Shown in pieces: positions 25,821 to 33,223 of a stretch of 64,000 bases of DNA. The stretch covers positions 62,001 to 126,000 of the forward strand of contig DATKQM010000031.1 in NCBI GenBank assembly GCA_035532735.1, read 5' to 3'. Source of the DNA: Chersky-840 sp035532735 (GTDB taxonomy: Bacteria; Actinomycetota; Acidimicrobiia; Acidimicrobiales; UBA8190). Each line of letters opens with the position of its first letter. The stretch's first letter is position 1. The position numbers and the translations under genes were made by a program. The notes beneath the pieces are model-generated. The model was not told the DNA's origin, did no database searches, and was given only the letters and a program-made list of their open reading frames with translations.

Positions 25821-25834
25821 CGAACACCTGTTCG
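25821..25834 (+). promoter_or_regulatory. LexA box 4
   Basis: Identical 14-mer to box 3, displaced by 33 bases (about three helical turns), just downstream of the predicted transcription start. Confidence 0.85.
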
Positions 25835-25860
25835 ACTGATTCCACCCGGGATCGCGCCTG

Positions 25861-26370
25861 ATGGCTGTCGCCCTCTCACCCATCCCCAGCCGACGCCGGG
25901 GCCGTCAGGCGTCGCTCCGGGTGCTGGCCCCGGGGGTTCATCCGGCGCCGTCGCGTCCCGCCCATGGCGGTGTCACGCCCGCCCGGCATCTTCCCCAGTC
26001 CGAGCCCGACCGTCGTTGCCACCAGGCGCGTCCCACGCGTGCCGGGTGTATCACCGACGGGCGGACGACCCGGCCGAGCGTCGCAGTCCGGCGCCGGCGG
26101 TTCCTGCTCGGAACGGTGGCGGCGGGCTTGCTCGTCGCCCTCGCCCTGCCGTGGAGCGGTACCGGGGGTTCCCTCGCCACCCCCGGTCCCGCTCAGGCGG
26201 GGGAGAAGGTGGTGTCGCAGTCGTCGTACGTGGTCCAGCCCGGAGACACGCTGTGGTCGATCGCCGATCGACTGGATCCGAGCGGTGATCCCCGGGCCGT
26301 GGTGGCACGGCTCGAGGCACAGGTCGGAGGCGACAACGTCGTCCCCGGGGAGTCCCTGGCCCTTCCCTGA
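25861..26370 (+). CDS. LysM-domain membrane protein, probable SOS cell-division suppressor (ChiZ/DivS/YneA-like)
   Basis: A 169 aa protein: a basic, low-complexity N-terminus (1-80), one membrane segment (about 81-98) and a C-terminal LysM domain (about 122-169; SYVVQPGDTLWSIADRL). LysM binds peptidoglycan, so the C-terminus is external. The gene is divergent from lexA, carries two LexA boxes in its promoter and is followed by nrdR, the same order as lexA-chiZ-nrdR of mycobacteria. Known relatives delay division during DNA damage. The role is inferred from synteny and domain layout; sequence similarity outside LysM is low. Confidence 0.82.
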   Translation: MAVALSPIPSRRRGRQASLRVLAPGVHPAPSRPAHGGVTPARHLPQSEPDRRCHQARPTRAGCITDGRTTRPSVAVRRRRFLLGTVAAGLLVALALPWSGTGGSLATPGPAQAGEKVVSQSSYVVQPGDTLWSIADRLDPSGDPRAVVARLEAQVGGDNVVPGESLALP

Positions 26371-26388
26371 CCGCTCGGAGAGTGGCAC

Positions 26389-26394
26389 TACGGT
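26389..26394 (+). promoter_or_regulatory. -10 element of a leaderless nrdR transcript
   Basis: TACGGT ends 7 nt before the nrdR GTG at 26402. Confidence 0.45.
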
Positions 26395-26401
26395 TGGACC
26401 G

Positions 26402-26872
26402 GTGCGGTGTCCGTGGTGTCAGAGTCTCGAGGACAAAGTTGTCGACTCGCGGCTCGCCGAGGACGGCGTCGCCATCCGTCGGCGGCGCGAATGCTTGTCG
26501 TGCAATCGCCGCGTCACCACCTATGAGCGCCTCGAGGAGGCGCCGTTGTGGGTCGTCAAGCGTGCCGGGCAGCGGGAGCCCTTCGACCGGGCCAAGGTCG
26601 TGTCCGGGGTACGGGCCGCCACGAAGAACCGGCCCGTGACCGAAGAACGGCTCGAAGAGATCGCGCAGCGCGTGGAGGAAGCCCTCCGGGGCGAAGGCGC
26701 GGAGGTCTCGAGCCAGCAGATCGGCGTGGCCGTCCTGGAGCGCCTGCGCGAGGTCGATGACGTCGCGTACCTGCGCTTCGCCTCGGTCTACAAGGGGTTC
26801 GAGGACTTGGGTGACTTCCAACGCGAGGTGGGGCTGCTCACCAAGACGACCGAGCCCAAGCGCAGGGCCTGA
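26402..26872 (+). CDS. nrdR: Transcriptional repressor NrdR
   Basis: A zinc-ribbon/ATP-cone repressor of ribonucleotide reductase genes that senses ATP/dATP. The 156 aa protein has zinc cysteines Cys3, Cys6, Cys31 and Cys34, the basic RRRREC-LSCNRRVTTYER segment, and an ATP-cone (about 48-138) ending in YKGFEDLGDF. GTG 26402 is needed to keep the MRCPWC start. The nrd genes it would control are not in the window. Confidence 0.96.
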   Translation: MRCPWCQSLEDKVVDSRLAEDGVAIRRRRECLSCNRRVTTYERLEEAPLWVVKRAGQREPFDRAKVVSGVRAATKNRPVTEERLEEIAQRVEEALRGEGAEVSSQQIGVAVLERLREVDDVAYLRFASVYKGFEDLGDFQREVGLLTKTTEPKRRA

Positions 26873-26878
26873 CCGCGG

Positions 26879-27589
26879 GTGGCCGAGCTTCTCGACGACG
26901 TTCCGGCCAGGGTCCTCGCTGTTTATGCCCATCCTGATGACCCCGATGTCTCGTGCGGAGGCACCTTGGCGCGCTGGGCCGGTGCCGGCGCCGAGGTCCA
27001 TGTCCTCATCTGCACCCACGGTGACAAGGGGACGACCGATCCCGACATCGATCCCGAGGTCTTGGCCCGACGTCGGGCCGGGGAGGCGGCCGAGGCCGCC
27101 GCGATCCTCGGGATCACCGGTCAACACTTCCTCGGCTATCCCGATGGCGAGCTCGTCGACGACACCCCCTTGCGCGCCACGCTCGTGGGTTGGCTCCGCA
27201 AGCTCCGCCCCCTCACCGTCCTCGGGCCCGACCCCACCGCGGTGTTCTTCGGCGAGGACTACTTCAACCATCGCGACCACCGCACGATCGGGTTCGCCCT
27301 CCTCGACGCGTTGTCACCGGCGGCTGCACTCCCGCACTACTTCCCCGAGGCGGGCCCGGCCTTTCAGGTTCAGACGGCGTTACTGTCGGGCACGCTCGAG
27401 CCCACGGTGTGGGTGGACGTCACCGGCACCATCGAGGCCAAGGTGGCGGCGGTGTCGTGTCACGCCAGCCAGTTCGCCGACGGCGGGGATTGGGCCCGCC
27501 GAGCGGTGCGGGAACGTTCCCGGGAGGACGGACGACGAGCCGGGGTGGGATATGCCGAGGGCTTCCGACGTCTGCGGCTCGGTGGCTGA
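26879..27589 (+). CDS. PIG-L (LmbE-like) family deacetylase
   Basis: A 236 aa zinc-dependent N-deacetylase of the MshB/Mca/LmbE family. The metal/catalytic motif AHPDD is near residue 18 (AHPDDPDVSCGGT), and NHRDHRTIG supplies the later His ligands. Substrates in this family are N-acetylglucosaminyl compounds or mycothiol conjugates; which applies cannot be told. It starts with GTG 6 bases after nrdR and is followed by dinB after 3 bases, so it is probably in the nrdR-dinB transcript. Confidence 0.87.
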   Translation: MAELLDDVPARVLAVYAHPDDPDVSCGGTLARWAGAGAEVHVLICTHGDKGTTDPDIDPEVLARRRAGEAAEAAAILGITGQHFLGYPDGELVDDTPLRATLVGWLRKLRPLTVLGPDPTAVFFGEDYFNHRDHRTIGFALLDALSPAAALPHYFPEAGPAFQVQTALLSGTLEPTVWVDVTGTIEAKVAAVSCHASQFADGGDWARRAVRERSREDGRRAGVGYAEGFRRLRLGG

Positions 27590-27592
27590 CCG

Positions 27593-28978
27593 GTGTCGGA
27601 CGGCTCGGATCGCTGCACCGTGCTCCATGTCGACATGGACTCGTTCTTTGCGTCGGTGGAAGTCCTCGACGACCCATCGCTCGTCGGCCGACCGGTCATC
27701 GTCGGTGGTGCCGGCGGGCGCGGCGTGGTGGCATCGTGCACCTACGAAGCCCGGGCCTTCGGCATCCATTCCGCCATGGCTTCGGTCGAGGCACGGCGCC
27801 GGTGTCCCCACGCGGTCTTCCTTCCGGGTCGGTTCTCCCGGTACGTGGAGATGAGCGAGCGGCTCCACGCTGTCCTGGAGCGATTCTCGCCGGTGGTGGA
27901 GGGCATCGCGCTCGACGAGGCGTTCGTGGATGTGGCCGGCGCCCGCCGCCTCCTCGGGCCGCCTCCCGAGGTGGCCCGTCAGATCCAACAGGCTGTCCGG
28001 CTCGACATGGAGATGGAATGCGGGGTGGGCGTGGCCCGCACCAAGCTGCTCGCCAAGTTGGCATCTCGGGCCGCCAAACCGGTGCTCACCACCGAGGGGC
28101 CCCGACCCGGCCCTGGCGTGGTGGTGGTCCTCCCGGCACATGAGCTGTCCTTTCTCCACCCCTTGCCGGTGCGGGCACTGTGGGGCGTGGGCCCCGCCAC
28201 GGCTCGACGTCTCGATGCTCTCGGGGTCACGACCATCGGGGATCTGGCTCGCATCCCCGAGGACACCTTGTGCCGGTCCGTCGGCCTCGCCAACGGACAT
28301 CAACTGGCCCAGCTGTCTCGAGGTGAGGATCCCCGTCCGGTGGTGGCGACCCGAGATGTGAAGTCGGTGGGCCACGAGGAGACCTTTGCTGTCGACATCG
28401 ACAGTCACGACGGTCTTCACCGTCACGTGGTCCGTATGGCCGACGCCGTGGGGACCCGCCTGCGTGAGGCGGGGTTGGCGGGAAGGACGGTCACGGTGAA
28501 GGTCCGCTACGGCGATCGCGCCACCATCACCCGGTCGCACACCATCGGGACACCCCTCGACTCCCCGCGCCACCTGGGGGTCGTCGCCGAGGCCCTGCTC
28601 GACGCCGTGGACGTCTCCCCGGGGGTCCGGCTCTTGGGGGTGTCTGTCTCGGGGCTCCTCGACACCGTGGCCACGGCCCGCCAGCTCTCCTTCGACGACG
28701 ACGAGGTGACCGGCGCCGAGCCGGGTTCGGCGCGCCTGCCCAGCTCGAGTCGAGCCGGGTCGGTCGGAGACCTGGAGGTGGAGACGGCACCGGCGGTGCC
28801 CCGCCACCTGGCCTGGCACGACGTGGAGTCAGCGGTGTCGGCCATCCGGGCCCGGTACGGCAACGCGTCGGTGGGCCCCGCCGCCCTGGTGGGCCGAGAC
28901 GGACTGGCGGTGAAGGAGCGGGGTGACACCCAGTGGGGGCCGAGCGCACCGACACCGTCCAACGGTGAACAGCGTTGA
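27593..28978 (+). CDS. dinB: DNA polymerase IV (Y-family)
   Basis: A translesion polymerase. The palm has catalytic DMDSFFASVE near residues 14-23 and DEAFVDVAG at about 109-117 (the common SIDEAYLD is ALDEAFVD here). The little-finger domain follows the helix-hairpin-helix WGVGPATARRLDALG. A beta-clamp motif QLSFDD lies near residue 363, and a tail of about 95 residues follows. No LexA box is seen directly upstream, so any SOS control would come from the promoter before the LysM gene. Confidence 0.94.
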   Translation: MSDGSDRCTVLHVDMDSFFASVEVLDDPSLVGRPVIVGGAGGRGVVASCTYEARAFGIHSAMASVEARRRCPHAVFLPGRFSRYVEMSERLHAVLERFSPVVEGIALDEAFVDVAGARRLLGPPPEVARQIQQAVRLDMEMECGVGVARTKLLAKLASRAAKPVLTTEGPRPGPGVVVVLPAHELSFLHPLPVRALWGVGPATARRLDALGVTTIGDLARIPEDTLCRSVGLANGHQLAQLSRGEDPRPVVATRDVKSVGHEETFAVDIDSHDGLHRHVVRMADAVGTRLREAGLAGRTVTVKVRYGDRATITRSHTIGTPLDSPRHLGVVAEALLDAVDVSPGVRLLGVSVSGLLDTVATARQLSFDDDEVTGAEPGSARLPSSSRAGSVGDLEVETAPAVPRHLAWHDVESAVSAIRARYGNASVGPAALVGRDGLAVKERGDTQWGPSAPTPSNGEQR

Positions 28979-29099
28979 CGGATCGAAGGGGGCGGACCCT
29001 GTTCCCGACGTGGCTCAGAAGGCCGATTTTCGATTCGGACCAGGGAGTAGACCCGCCAGCGAGGCTAGGAATGGGGGAAGCGGGGAATGGCAGGCGCCG

Positions 29100-29128
29100 T
29101 TGTCTTGCTCTTCGCCCGTGCCTAAGAT
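29100..29128 (+). promoter_or_regulatory. Promoter of the DUF3040 gene
   Basis: TTGTCT (29100-29105), 17-base spacer, TAAGAT (29123-29128); leader of about 40 nt with a GGAAGGGGG ribosome binding site at 29161-29169. Confidence 0.6.
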
Positions 29129-29174
29129 TGATGGACGCGCGCCGCGTCGCGACGGGGCCTGGAAGGGGGTGAGC

Positions 29175-29549
29175 GTGCCGCTCTCCGAGCATGAGCAGCG
29201 TGTGCTGCACGAATTGGAGCAAGCGCTGTACCAACAAGACCCGGCGTTCGCCGATCGGGTCCGGTCGGAGAGCGTCTATCGGTTCGCGGGCCGATACCTG
29301 AAGTGGTCCATCGCCGGGTTCGTCGCAGGACTGGCGGTCATGCTCTTCTTCTTCACCACGAACGTCTTCCTCGGGTTCCTCGGGGTGCTCATCATGTTCG
29401 CCTCCCTTGTCACCTTCTGGACCAACGTCCGCAGGATGGGCAAAGCGGGGTGGGAGGAGATCGGTCACTCGCTGCGGACCGACGGCCTCGGCAATGCCCT
29501 CAGCGACACCCGCGGCTGGTTGCGCGACCGCTTCCGTCGCAACCGCTGA
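29175..29549 (+). CDS. DUF3040 family membrane protein
   Basis: A 124 aa protein beginning MPLSEHEQRVLHELEQAL (from GTG), the DUF3040 signature, with two adjacent membrane segments (about 45-63 and 64-82) and a basic cytosolic tail. The start at 29175 is set by the strong GGAAGGGGG five bases upstream. The family is actinobacterial and usually found near mraZ and division genes, as here. Function unknown. Confidence 0.88.
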   Translation: MPLSEHEQRVLHELEQALYQQDPAFADRVRSESVYRFAGRYLKWSIAGFVAGLAVMLFFFTTNVFLGFLGVLIMFASLVTFWTNVRRMGKAGWEEIGHSLRTDGLGNALSDTRGWLRDRFRRNR

Positions 29550-29593
29550 ACCACGCCCCGACCCGGCTCGTCGACCGTCGGGGGAATGATGAC

Positions 29594-30511
29594 GTGGCAG
29601 TAGCCGTGGACCTTTGCCTGGCGATCGACATCGGCGGCACCAAACTCGCCGCTGGTCTCGTCACCAGCTCGGGGGAACTCCTCGCCGCCCATCGGGTGCC
29701 CACCCCCCGGACCGATGACGCCGAAGTGCTCTTCGCCGCCGTGGCGGGGCTCGTCGACCTCGTCCACAACGAGGCGACCGCACCTGATAGCCCCACGAGA
29801 GGCGCCAACCTGATCGTGGCCGGAGTGGGATGTGGGGGTCCTATGGACCCCGACCGGGGCACGGTCTCGCCGCTCAACATCCCGGCCTGGCGCGACTTCC
29901 CGCTGTGCGACCGTCTCGAGGACATCACCGGCCTCGGTGTCGAGCTTGACAACGACGCCAAGGCCTTCGCGCTGGCCGAGGGTTGGACGGGCGCGGCGCG
30001 TCAACGACATGACTATCTGGCCATGGTCGTCTCCACCGGCGTCGGTGGAGGCCTGGTCGTCGACAACCGGTTGCTCGACGGCGCCTCGGGGAACGCCGGC
30101 CATGTCGGTCACGTGATCGTCGAGCCCGACGGTCGTCTGTGCGCGTGTGGTGCACACGGTTGTCTCGAGGCCGAGGCGTCGGGAACAGCCATCGCGGCGG
30201 TGACGGGAAGAACACCCGAGCATGCCGGACCCGACGTCGTGGAGCGCACCGGTCGTCTGGTGGGCCGGGCAGTGGCTTCGGTGGTGAGCCTGCTCGACAT
30301 CGGCCTGGCGGTGGTGGGTGGTTCCGTCGCACTCGGATTCGGTGCCCCGTTCTTCGAGGCGGCCAACACCGAGCTCCACGCGCGGGCCCGACTCTCGTTC
30401 ACGACCGGTGCGGACATCGTGCCGAGCGGGCTGGGGACCGGTGGTCCACTGGTCGGTGCCGGCGCACTGGGTTGGCGAGCCGCCCAACGAGGACTGGTGG
30501 AGGTGCCATGA
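29594..30511 (+). CDS. ROK family sugar kinase (glucokinase-like)
   Basis: A 305 aa ROK kinase. The phosphate-binding motif DIGGTKLAAGL is near residue 10. The ROK zinc motif CACGAHGCLE is at about 180-189 and the second phosphate motif is TGVGGGLVVD. It probably phosphorylates glucose or an N-acyl-hexosamine with ATP or polyphosphate. The GTG at 29594 was chosen because of GGGGGA nine bases upstream; GTG 29606 is possible. Its stop overlaps the next ATG (ATGA). Confidence 0.88.
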   Translation: MAVAVDLCLAIDIGGTKLAAGLVTSSGELLAAHRVPTPRTDDAEVLFAAVAGLVDLVHNEATAPDSPTRGANLIVAGVGCGGPMDPDRGTVSPLNIPAWRDFPLCDRLEDITGLGVELDNDAKAFALAEGWTGAARQRHDYLAMVVSTGVGGGLVVDNRLLDGASGNAGHVGHVIVEPDGRLCACGAHGCLEAEASGTAIAAVTGRTPEHAGPDVVERTGRLVGRAVASVVSLLDIGLAVVGGSVALGFGAPFFEAANTELHARARLSFTTGADIVPSGLGTGGPLVGAGALGWRAAQRGLVEVP

Positions 30512-30810
30512 CCGAGCGCGAGCAATCTTCTCGTGGCGGCGGTCTCACGTCGGGACCGACGATGAAGGCGGTGGTCGGGGCGCTCGCCCGCCGCCCTTGG
30601 CTGTGGCCGGCGGCGCTGGCCGAAGCGGGCCGGCTGGCCCGGCCGGGATGGTGGCACCGGTGGCCGTTGCTCCCGGTCCCCGACGAACAGTTGTGGCGGT
30701 TTCGCATGGAGACCGCCTACGGCGGATCGGGTGAGGCCGTGCCCGAGGGCGCCGACGTCGTGTCGTTCGTCGCCTGGTGCAGCACCATGGGTCGGTGGCG
30801 CCGACGCTGA
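30508..30810 (+). CDS. Conserved hypothetical protein, about 100 aa, Trp/Arg-rich
   Basis: A 100 aa protein with no recognised domain. It is rich in Arg, Trp and Pro (RRPWLWPAAL, RPGWWHRWPLLPVPDEQLWR) and ends with a conserved-looking FRMETAYGG and DVVSFVAWC segment. Small actinobacterial proteins with the RPWLWP and RFR-ETAYGG pattern exist, but no function is known to me. Translationally coupled to the ROK kinase by an ATGA overlap. Confidence 0.75.
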   Translation: MTEREQSSRGGGLTSGPTMKAVVGALARRPWLWPAALAEAGRLARPGWWHRWPLLPVPDEQLWRFRMETAYGGSGEAVPEGADVVSFVAWCSTMGRWRRR

Positions 30811-30848
30811 GTTGGACGCGCGCCGGGGTCACCGGCGCTTCGCAGGAG

Positions 30849-30854
30849 TAACCT
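30849..30854 (+). promoter_or_regulatory. -10 element of a leaderless HNH-gene transcript
   Basis: TAACCT ends 7 nt before ATG 30862 (4 nt before the in-frame GTG 30859). Confidence 0.45.
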
Positions 30855-30861
30855 CGTCGTG

Positions 30862-31398
30862 ATGTTGGCCAGGGAAGCTGGCGCCAATGGGACGAGCCGA
30901 GCGCTCGTGCTCAATGCGACCTTCGAGCCGTTGGGGCTCGTCTCGACCCGCCGCGCCTTGCTCCTGGTCCTCGCGACCAAGGCGGAGCTCGTCCACGCCA
31001 CCGACCATATTTTCCGGTCCGAGCGCAAGGCCTTTCCCGAGCCGTCGGTGGTGCGCCTGGCGCGCTATGTCCGGGTGCCCCATGACCGGACCGTGGCGGT
31101 CAACCGGCGCACGGTGTTCGCCCGCGACGGCCACCGCTGTCAGTACTGCGGTCTCGCCGCGGAGAGCATCGATCACGTCATGCCGCGCAGCCGGGGCGGC
31201 ATGCACGCGTGGGACAACGTGGTGGCGGCCTGTCGCCGCTGCAACACCCGCAAAGAGGACCGTCTGCCCCACGAGGTGGGCCTGGTCCTGCGCACCCAAC
31301 CGTGCGCCCCCCGCCAGCGGGTCTGGCTCCTCGCCATGAGTGGGGGAGCGCGCGACGAATGGGCGCCGTATCTGGGTGAGCAGTCCCTGACGGCGTGA
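30862..31398 (+). CDS. HNH endonuclease domain protein
   Basis: A 178 aa protein of the small, widely conserved actinobacterial/bacterial HNH group. The core is CQYCG (zinc pair), IDHVMPRSRGG (HNH His), then NVVAACRRCNTRKEDR (Asn and second zinc Cys pair). The N-terminal SRALVLNATFEPLGLVS is typical of this housekeeping group, which is not linked to restriction or phage packaging here. ATG 30862 is favoured by the 7-nt distance to the -10. Confidence 0.9.
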   Translation: MLAREAGANGTSRALVLNATFEPLGLVSTRRALLLVLATKAELVHATDHIFRSERKAFPEPSVVRLARYVRVPHDRTVAVNRRTVFARDGHRCQYCGLAAESIDHVMPRSRGGMHAWDNVVAACRRCNTRKEDRLPHEVGLVLRTQPCAPRQRVWLLAMSGGARDEWAPYLGEQSLTA

Positions 31399-32132
31399 CC
31401 ACCGCACCCGGCGGTGGTTGGACGATCGAGCGGCGCGTCGACACCGCCGGGGCCCTCCACGGGCCCTGGCCCGCCGAAGGTCACCGAGCGCGCCGTGTGG
31501 CCGGGCTGTGCTCAGTCGTCGGTCTTCGGGCCGTCGTCCTCGGGAGCACCCAGGCCACCGACGTCGTCGACGCCGGGCGGGCTGCGAGCCATGACACCGA
31601 CGTCGTCCGTCGGAGCGCGGGAGGTGGTGCGGTCCTCGTCGCGCCCGGCGCCCAGGTGTGGCTCGATGTCTGGGTCCCTCGCACCGACCCTTTGTGGCAC
31701 GACGATGTCATCGCGTCCTCGTGGTGGTTGGGCGAGGCCTGGGTGCGCGGCCTCGAGGGACTCGGTGCCACCGGGCTCCGCGTGCATCGCGGCCGTGCTC
31801 TTCGCACCGACTGGTCCGATGTGCTGTGTTTCGCCGGGGTCGGCCCCGGCGAGGTGACGGCCCCGACGGCGAAGGTGGTGGGCATCGCCCAGCGCCGTAC
31901 CCGCCACGGGGCCCGCCTGCACTCCATGGCCCTTGTCTCATGGAGCCCGACAGCGCTCCTGGAATTGCTGTCGATCGAAGCACCCGGTGTCCCGGTTACC
32001 GGCGACGCGCCCGTCGAGCTCGAGGACGTCGCCACCGACCTTCGTCACATCCTCCCGGCGCCCTGGGGTCATGGCGACGCCGCCCTCGTCATCACTGCGG
32101 TCGAGGACGCCTTGCTCGACGCCTTGCCATGA
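31395..32132 (+). CDS. Lipoate-protein ligase A family protein
   Basis: A 245 aa member of the biotin/lipoate ligase (BPL/LplA/LipB) fold. It has RRSAGGGAV, the lipoyl-AMP-binding RRxxGGGAV loop, and KVVGIAQRR, equivalent to the K-x-x-G-x-A-Q lysine motif of LplA. The GTG overlaps the HNH stop (GTGA). True ligase, octanoyltransferase or amidotransferase activity cannot be separated by eye; no lipoylated subunit genes are nearby. Confidence 0.75.
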   Translation: MTTAPGGGWTIERRVDTAGALHGPWPAEGHRARRVAGLCSVVGLRAVVLGSTQATDVVDAGRAASHDTDVVRRSAGGGAVLVAPGAQVWLDVWVPRTDPLWHDDVIASSWWLGEAWVRGLEGLGATGLRVHRGRALRTDWSDVLCFAGVGPGEVTAPTAKVVGIAQRRTRHGARLHSMALVSWSPTALLELLSIEAPGVPVTGDAPVELEDVATDLRHILPAPWGHGDAALVITAVEDALLDALP

Positions 32133-32252
32133 ACTGACGTCGTATTCCCTTGCACTGACGCGTTGTTGAACTGACGCCGTCTTTCACCGACGCGTTCGCT
32201 CGAACTGACGCGTTCGCTCGAACTGACGCGTTCGCTCGAAATGACCCGTCGG
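32131..32252 (+). repeat. Imperfect short tandem array GAACTGACGCGTTCGCTC
   Basis: Six to seven degenerate copies of a 16-21 bp unit follow the lplA-like stop codon. Two adjacent copies are identical 18-mers (32202-32219 and 32220-32237); others start at about 32131, 32152, 32168, 32186 and 32238. At unit junctions CGAAC-TGACGC-GTTCG forms an inverted repeat with a 6-nt spacer. Not coding and unlike LexA boxes (4-nt spacer). Confidence 0.65.
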
Positions 32253-32502
32253 CCGTCGTCGCGACGACACCGCGGTCACGTTGGTGCGCCCGTCGGACAC
32301 TGGTGGCGTCGGGCGAGCGCCGATGGTGCTGCCGTCGTGATCGTTGCCATCGGACTGCGGCGCGACGTTGGCGCGCCCGGTCGAGGCTCATCGGTCCGTC
32401 GGCGCCGGGCCCGGTCCGACGATCCCCCGAGGGCTCGGGGTCGAGTTCCTCCGGCGGTGGGGGACGGGGAGGCGCGGTGGGGAGAGGTGGAGCCAAAGGG
32501 GA
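32253..32502. other. Non-coding gap upstream of mraZ
   Basis: About 250 GC-rich bases without a credible gene on either strand. It contains one perfect 14-bp palindrome, GTCGTCGCGACGAC (32255-32268), and a 15-mer repeated with one mismatch (32278-32292 and 32365-32379). I see nothing else in it before the mraZ promoter. Confidence 0.5.
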
Positions 32503-32531
32503 TTGACCTGTGGGGGAGTGGGGGCTAAAGT
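32503..32531 (+). promoter_or_regulatory. mraZ / dcw cluster promoter
   Basis: TTGACC (32503-32508), 17-base spacer, TAAAGT (32526-32531). It is the first promoter before the mraZ-to-ftsQ run of overlapping genes and probably drives most of it. Confidence 0.7.
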
Positions 32532-32553
32532 GGCGCAAAGTGGAGTAAAGGGG
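32510..32553 (+). promoter_or_regulatory. MraZ operator: G-rich direct repeats
   Basis: GTGGGGGA (32510), GTGGGGGC (32518), then AAAGTGG (32527), AAAGTGG (32537) and AAAGGGG (32547), the last three at exact 10-base intervals. MraZ of other bacteria binds GGG-type direct repeats of about 10 bases over its own promoter. Here they cover the -10 and the transcription start. Confidence 0.65.
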
Positions 32554-32600
32554 AGGAGCCCGCCGAACTTGCGGGGGGAGCGTCGTGGGAGCTCGATTCG

Positions 32601-33020
32601 GTGGCACGGTTTTTTGGGACGTACGAGCATTCGCTCGACAGCAAGGGTCGGGTGATCCTGCCGTCGAGATTTCGTGCTTCGTTCGAGCACGGGGGATATC
32701 TCACGGAGTACCGGGACGGATGCCTCGCGCTGTGGACGCCGGACGAGTTCGAACGGCAGATGGAGGAGATGCAGGCGCGTGCGGCCAGTGGCAAGAGCGA
32801 CCGCAACCTGGCTCGGATGTGGGCCTCGCACACCCACGATCTCGAAGTGGACCGCCAGGGGCGGATCGTGCTCCCGGCCCGGATGCGTCAGTACGCGGCG
32901 CTGGAGAACGACGTCACGGTCGTCGGCGTGATCGACAGGGTGGAGCTGTGGGACCCCGCCCGCTGGCAAACGAACATCGGGCCCGAGGAACTGCGGTTCA
33001 CCGAAGGTGCGGACGACTGA
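32601..33020 (+). CDS. mraZ: Transcriptional regulator MraZ
   Basis: A 139 aa protein with two SpoVT/AbrB-like half-domains, each with the D-x-K/Q-G-R motif (LDSKGRVILPSRFR near 12-25; VDRQGRIVLPARMR near 82-95). MraZ forms rings and represses the dcw cluster by binding direct repeats in its promoter, which are visible just upstream. GTG 32601 is preceded by GGGAG at nine bases. It heads the cluster as usual. Confidence 0.96.
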   Translation: MARFFGTYEHSLDSKGRVILPSRFRASFEHGGYLTEYRDGCLALWTPDEFERQMEEMQARAASGKSDRNLARMWASHTHDLEVDRQGRIVLPARMRQYAALENDVTVVGVIDRVELWDPARWQTNIGPEELRFTEGADD

Positions 33021-33223
33021 GTGTCTGCAACGCCCGAGAGACACAGCAAGAGACGAGGAGGGTTACGCACAACGAACGGTCGGGTGGTTCTCGACCAGTG
33101 ACGAGCATCAGGAACATGCGCAGCCCCTCGGCTGGTTCGGTGGAAGACTCCTCCTCCGCCCGCTTCCAACCGAGTCGCAGGAGCAACCCTCCCGACGGCA
33201 AACCGCCAGTCGAGGGGCTGCGG

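Noticed and set aside
27500..27592. LexA box directly upstream of dinB
   Set aside because: No GAAC-N4-GTTC match is present; dinB starts 3 bases after the deacetylase gene.
32168..32252. Tandem units considered as LexA boxes
   Set aside because: The inverted arms CGAAC/GTTCG are separated by 6 bases, not the 4 of the true boxes near lexA, and the neighbouring genes have no SOS link.
32131..32252. Tandem units considered as a CRISPR array
   Set aside because: Units are 16-21 bp and nearly contiguous, with no unique spacers and no cas genes.
32092..32607. Minus-strand frame over the tandem array and mraZ upstream region, with a RANASV repeat
   Set aside because: The repeat is only the 18-bp DNA array read as protein; the frame covers the mraZ promoter and operator and has no conserved sequence.
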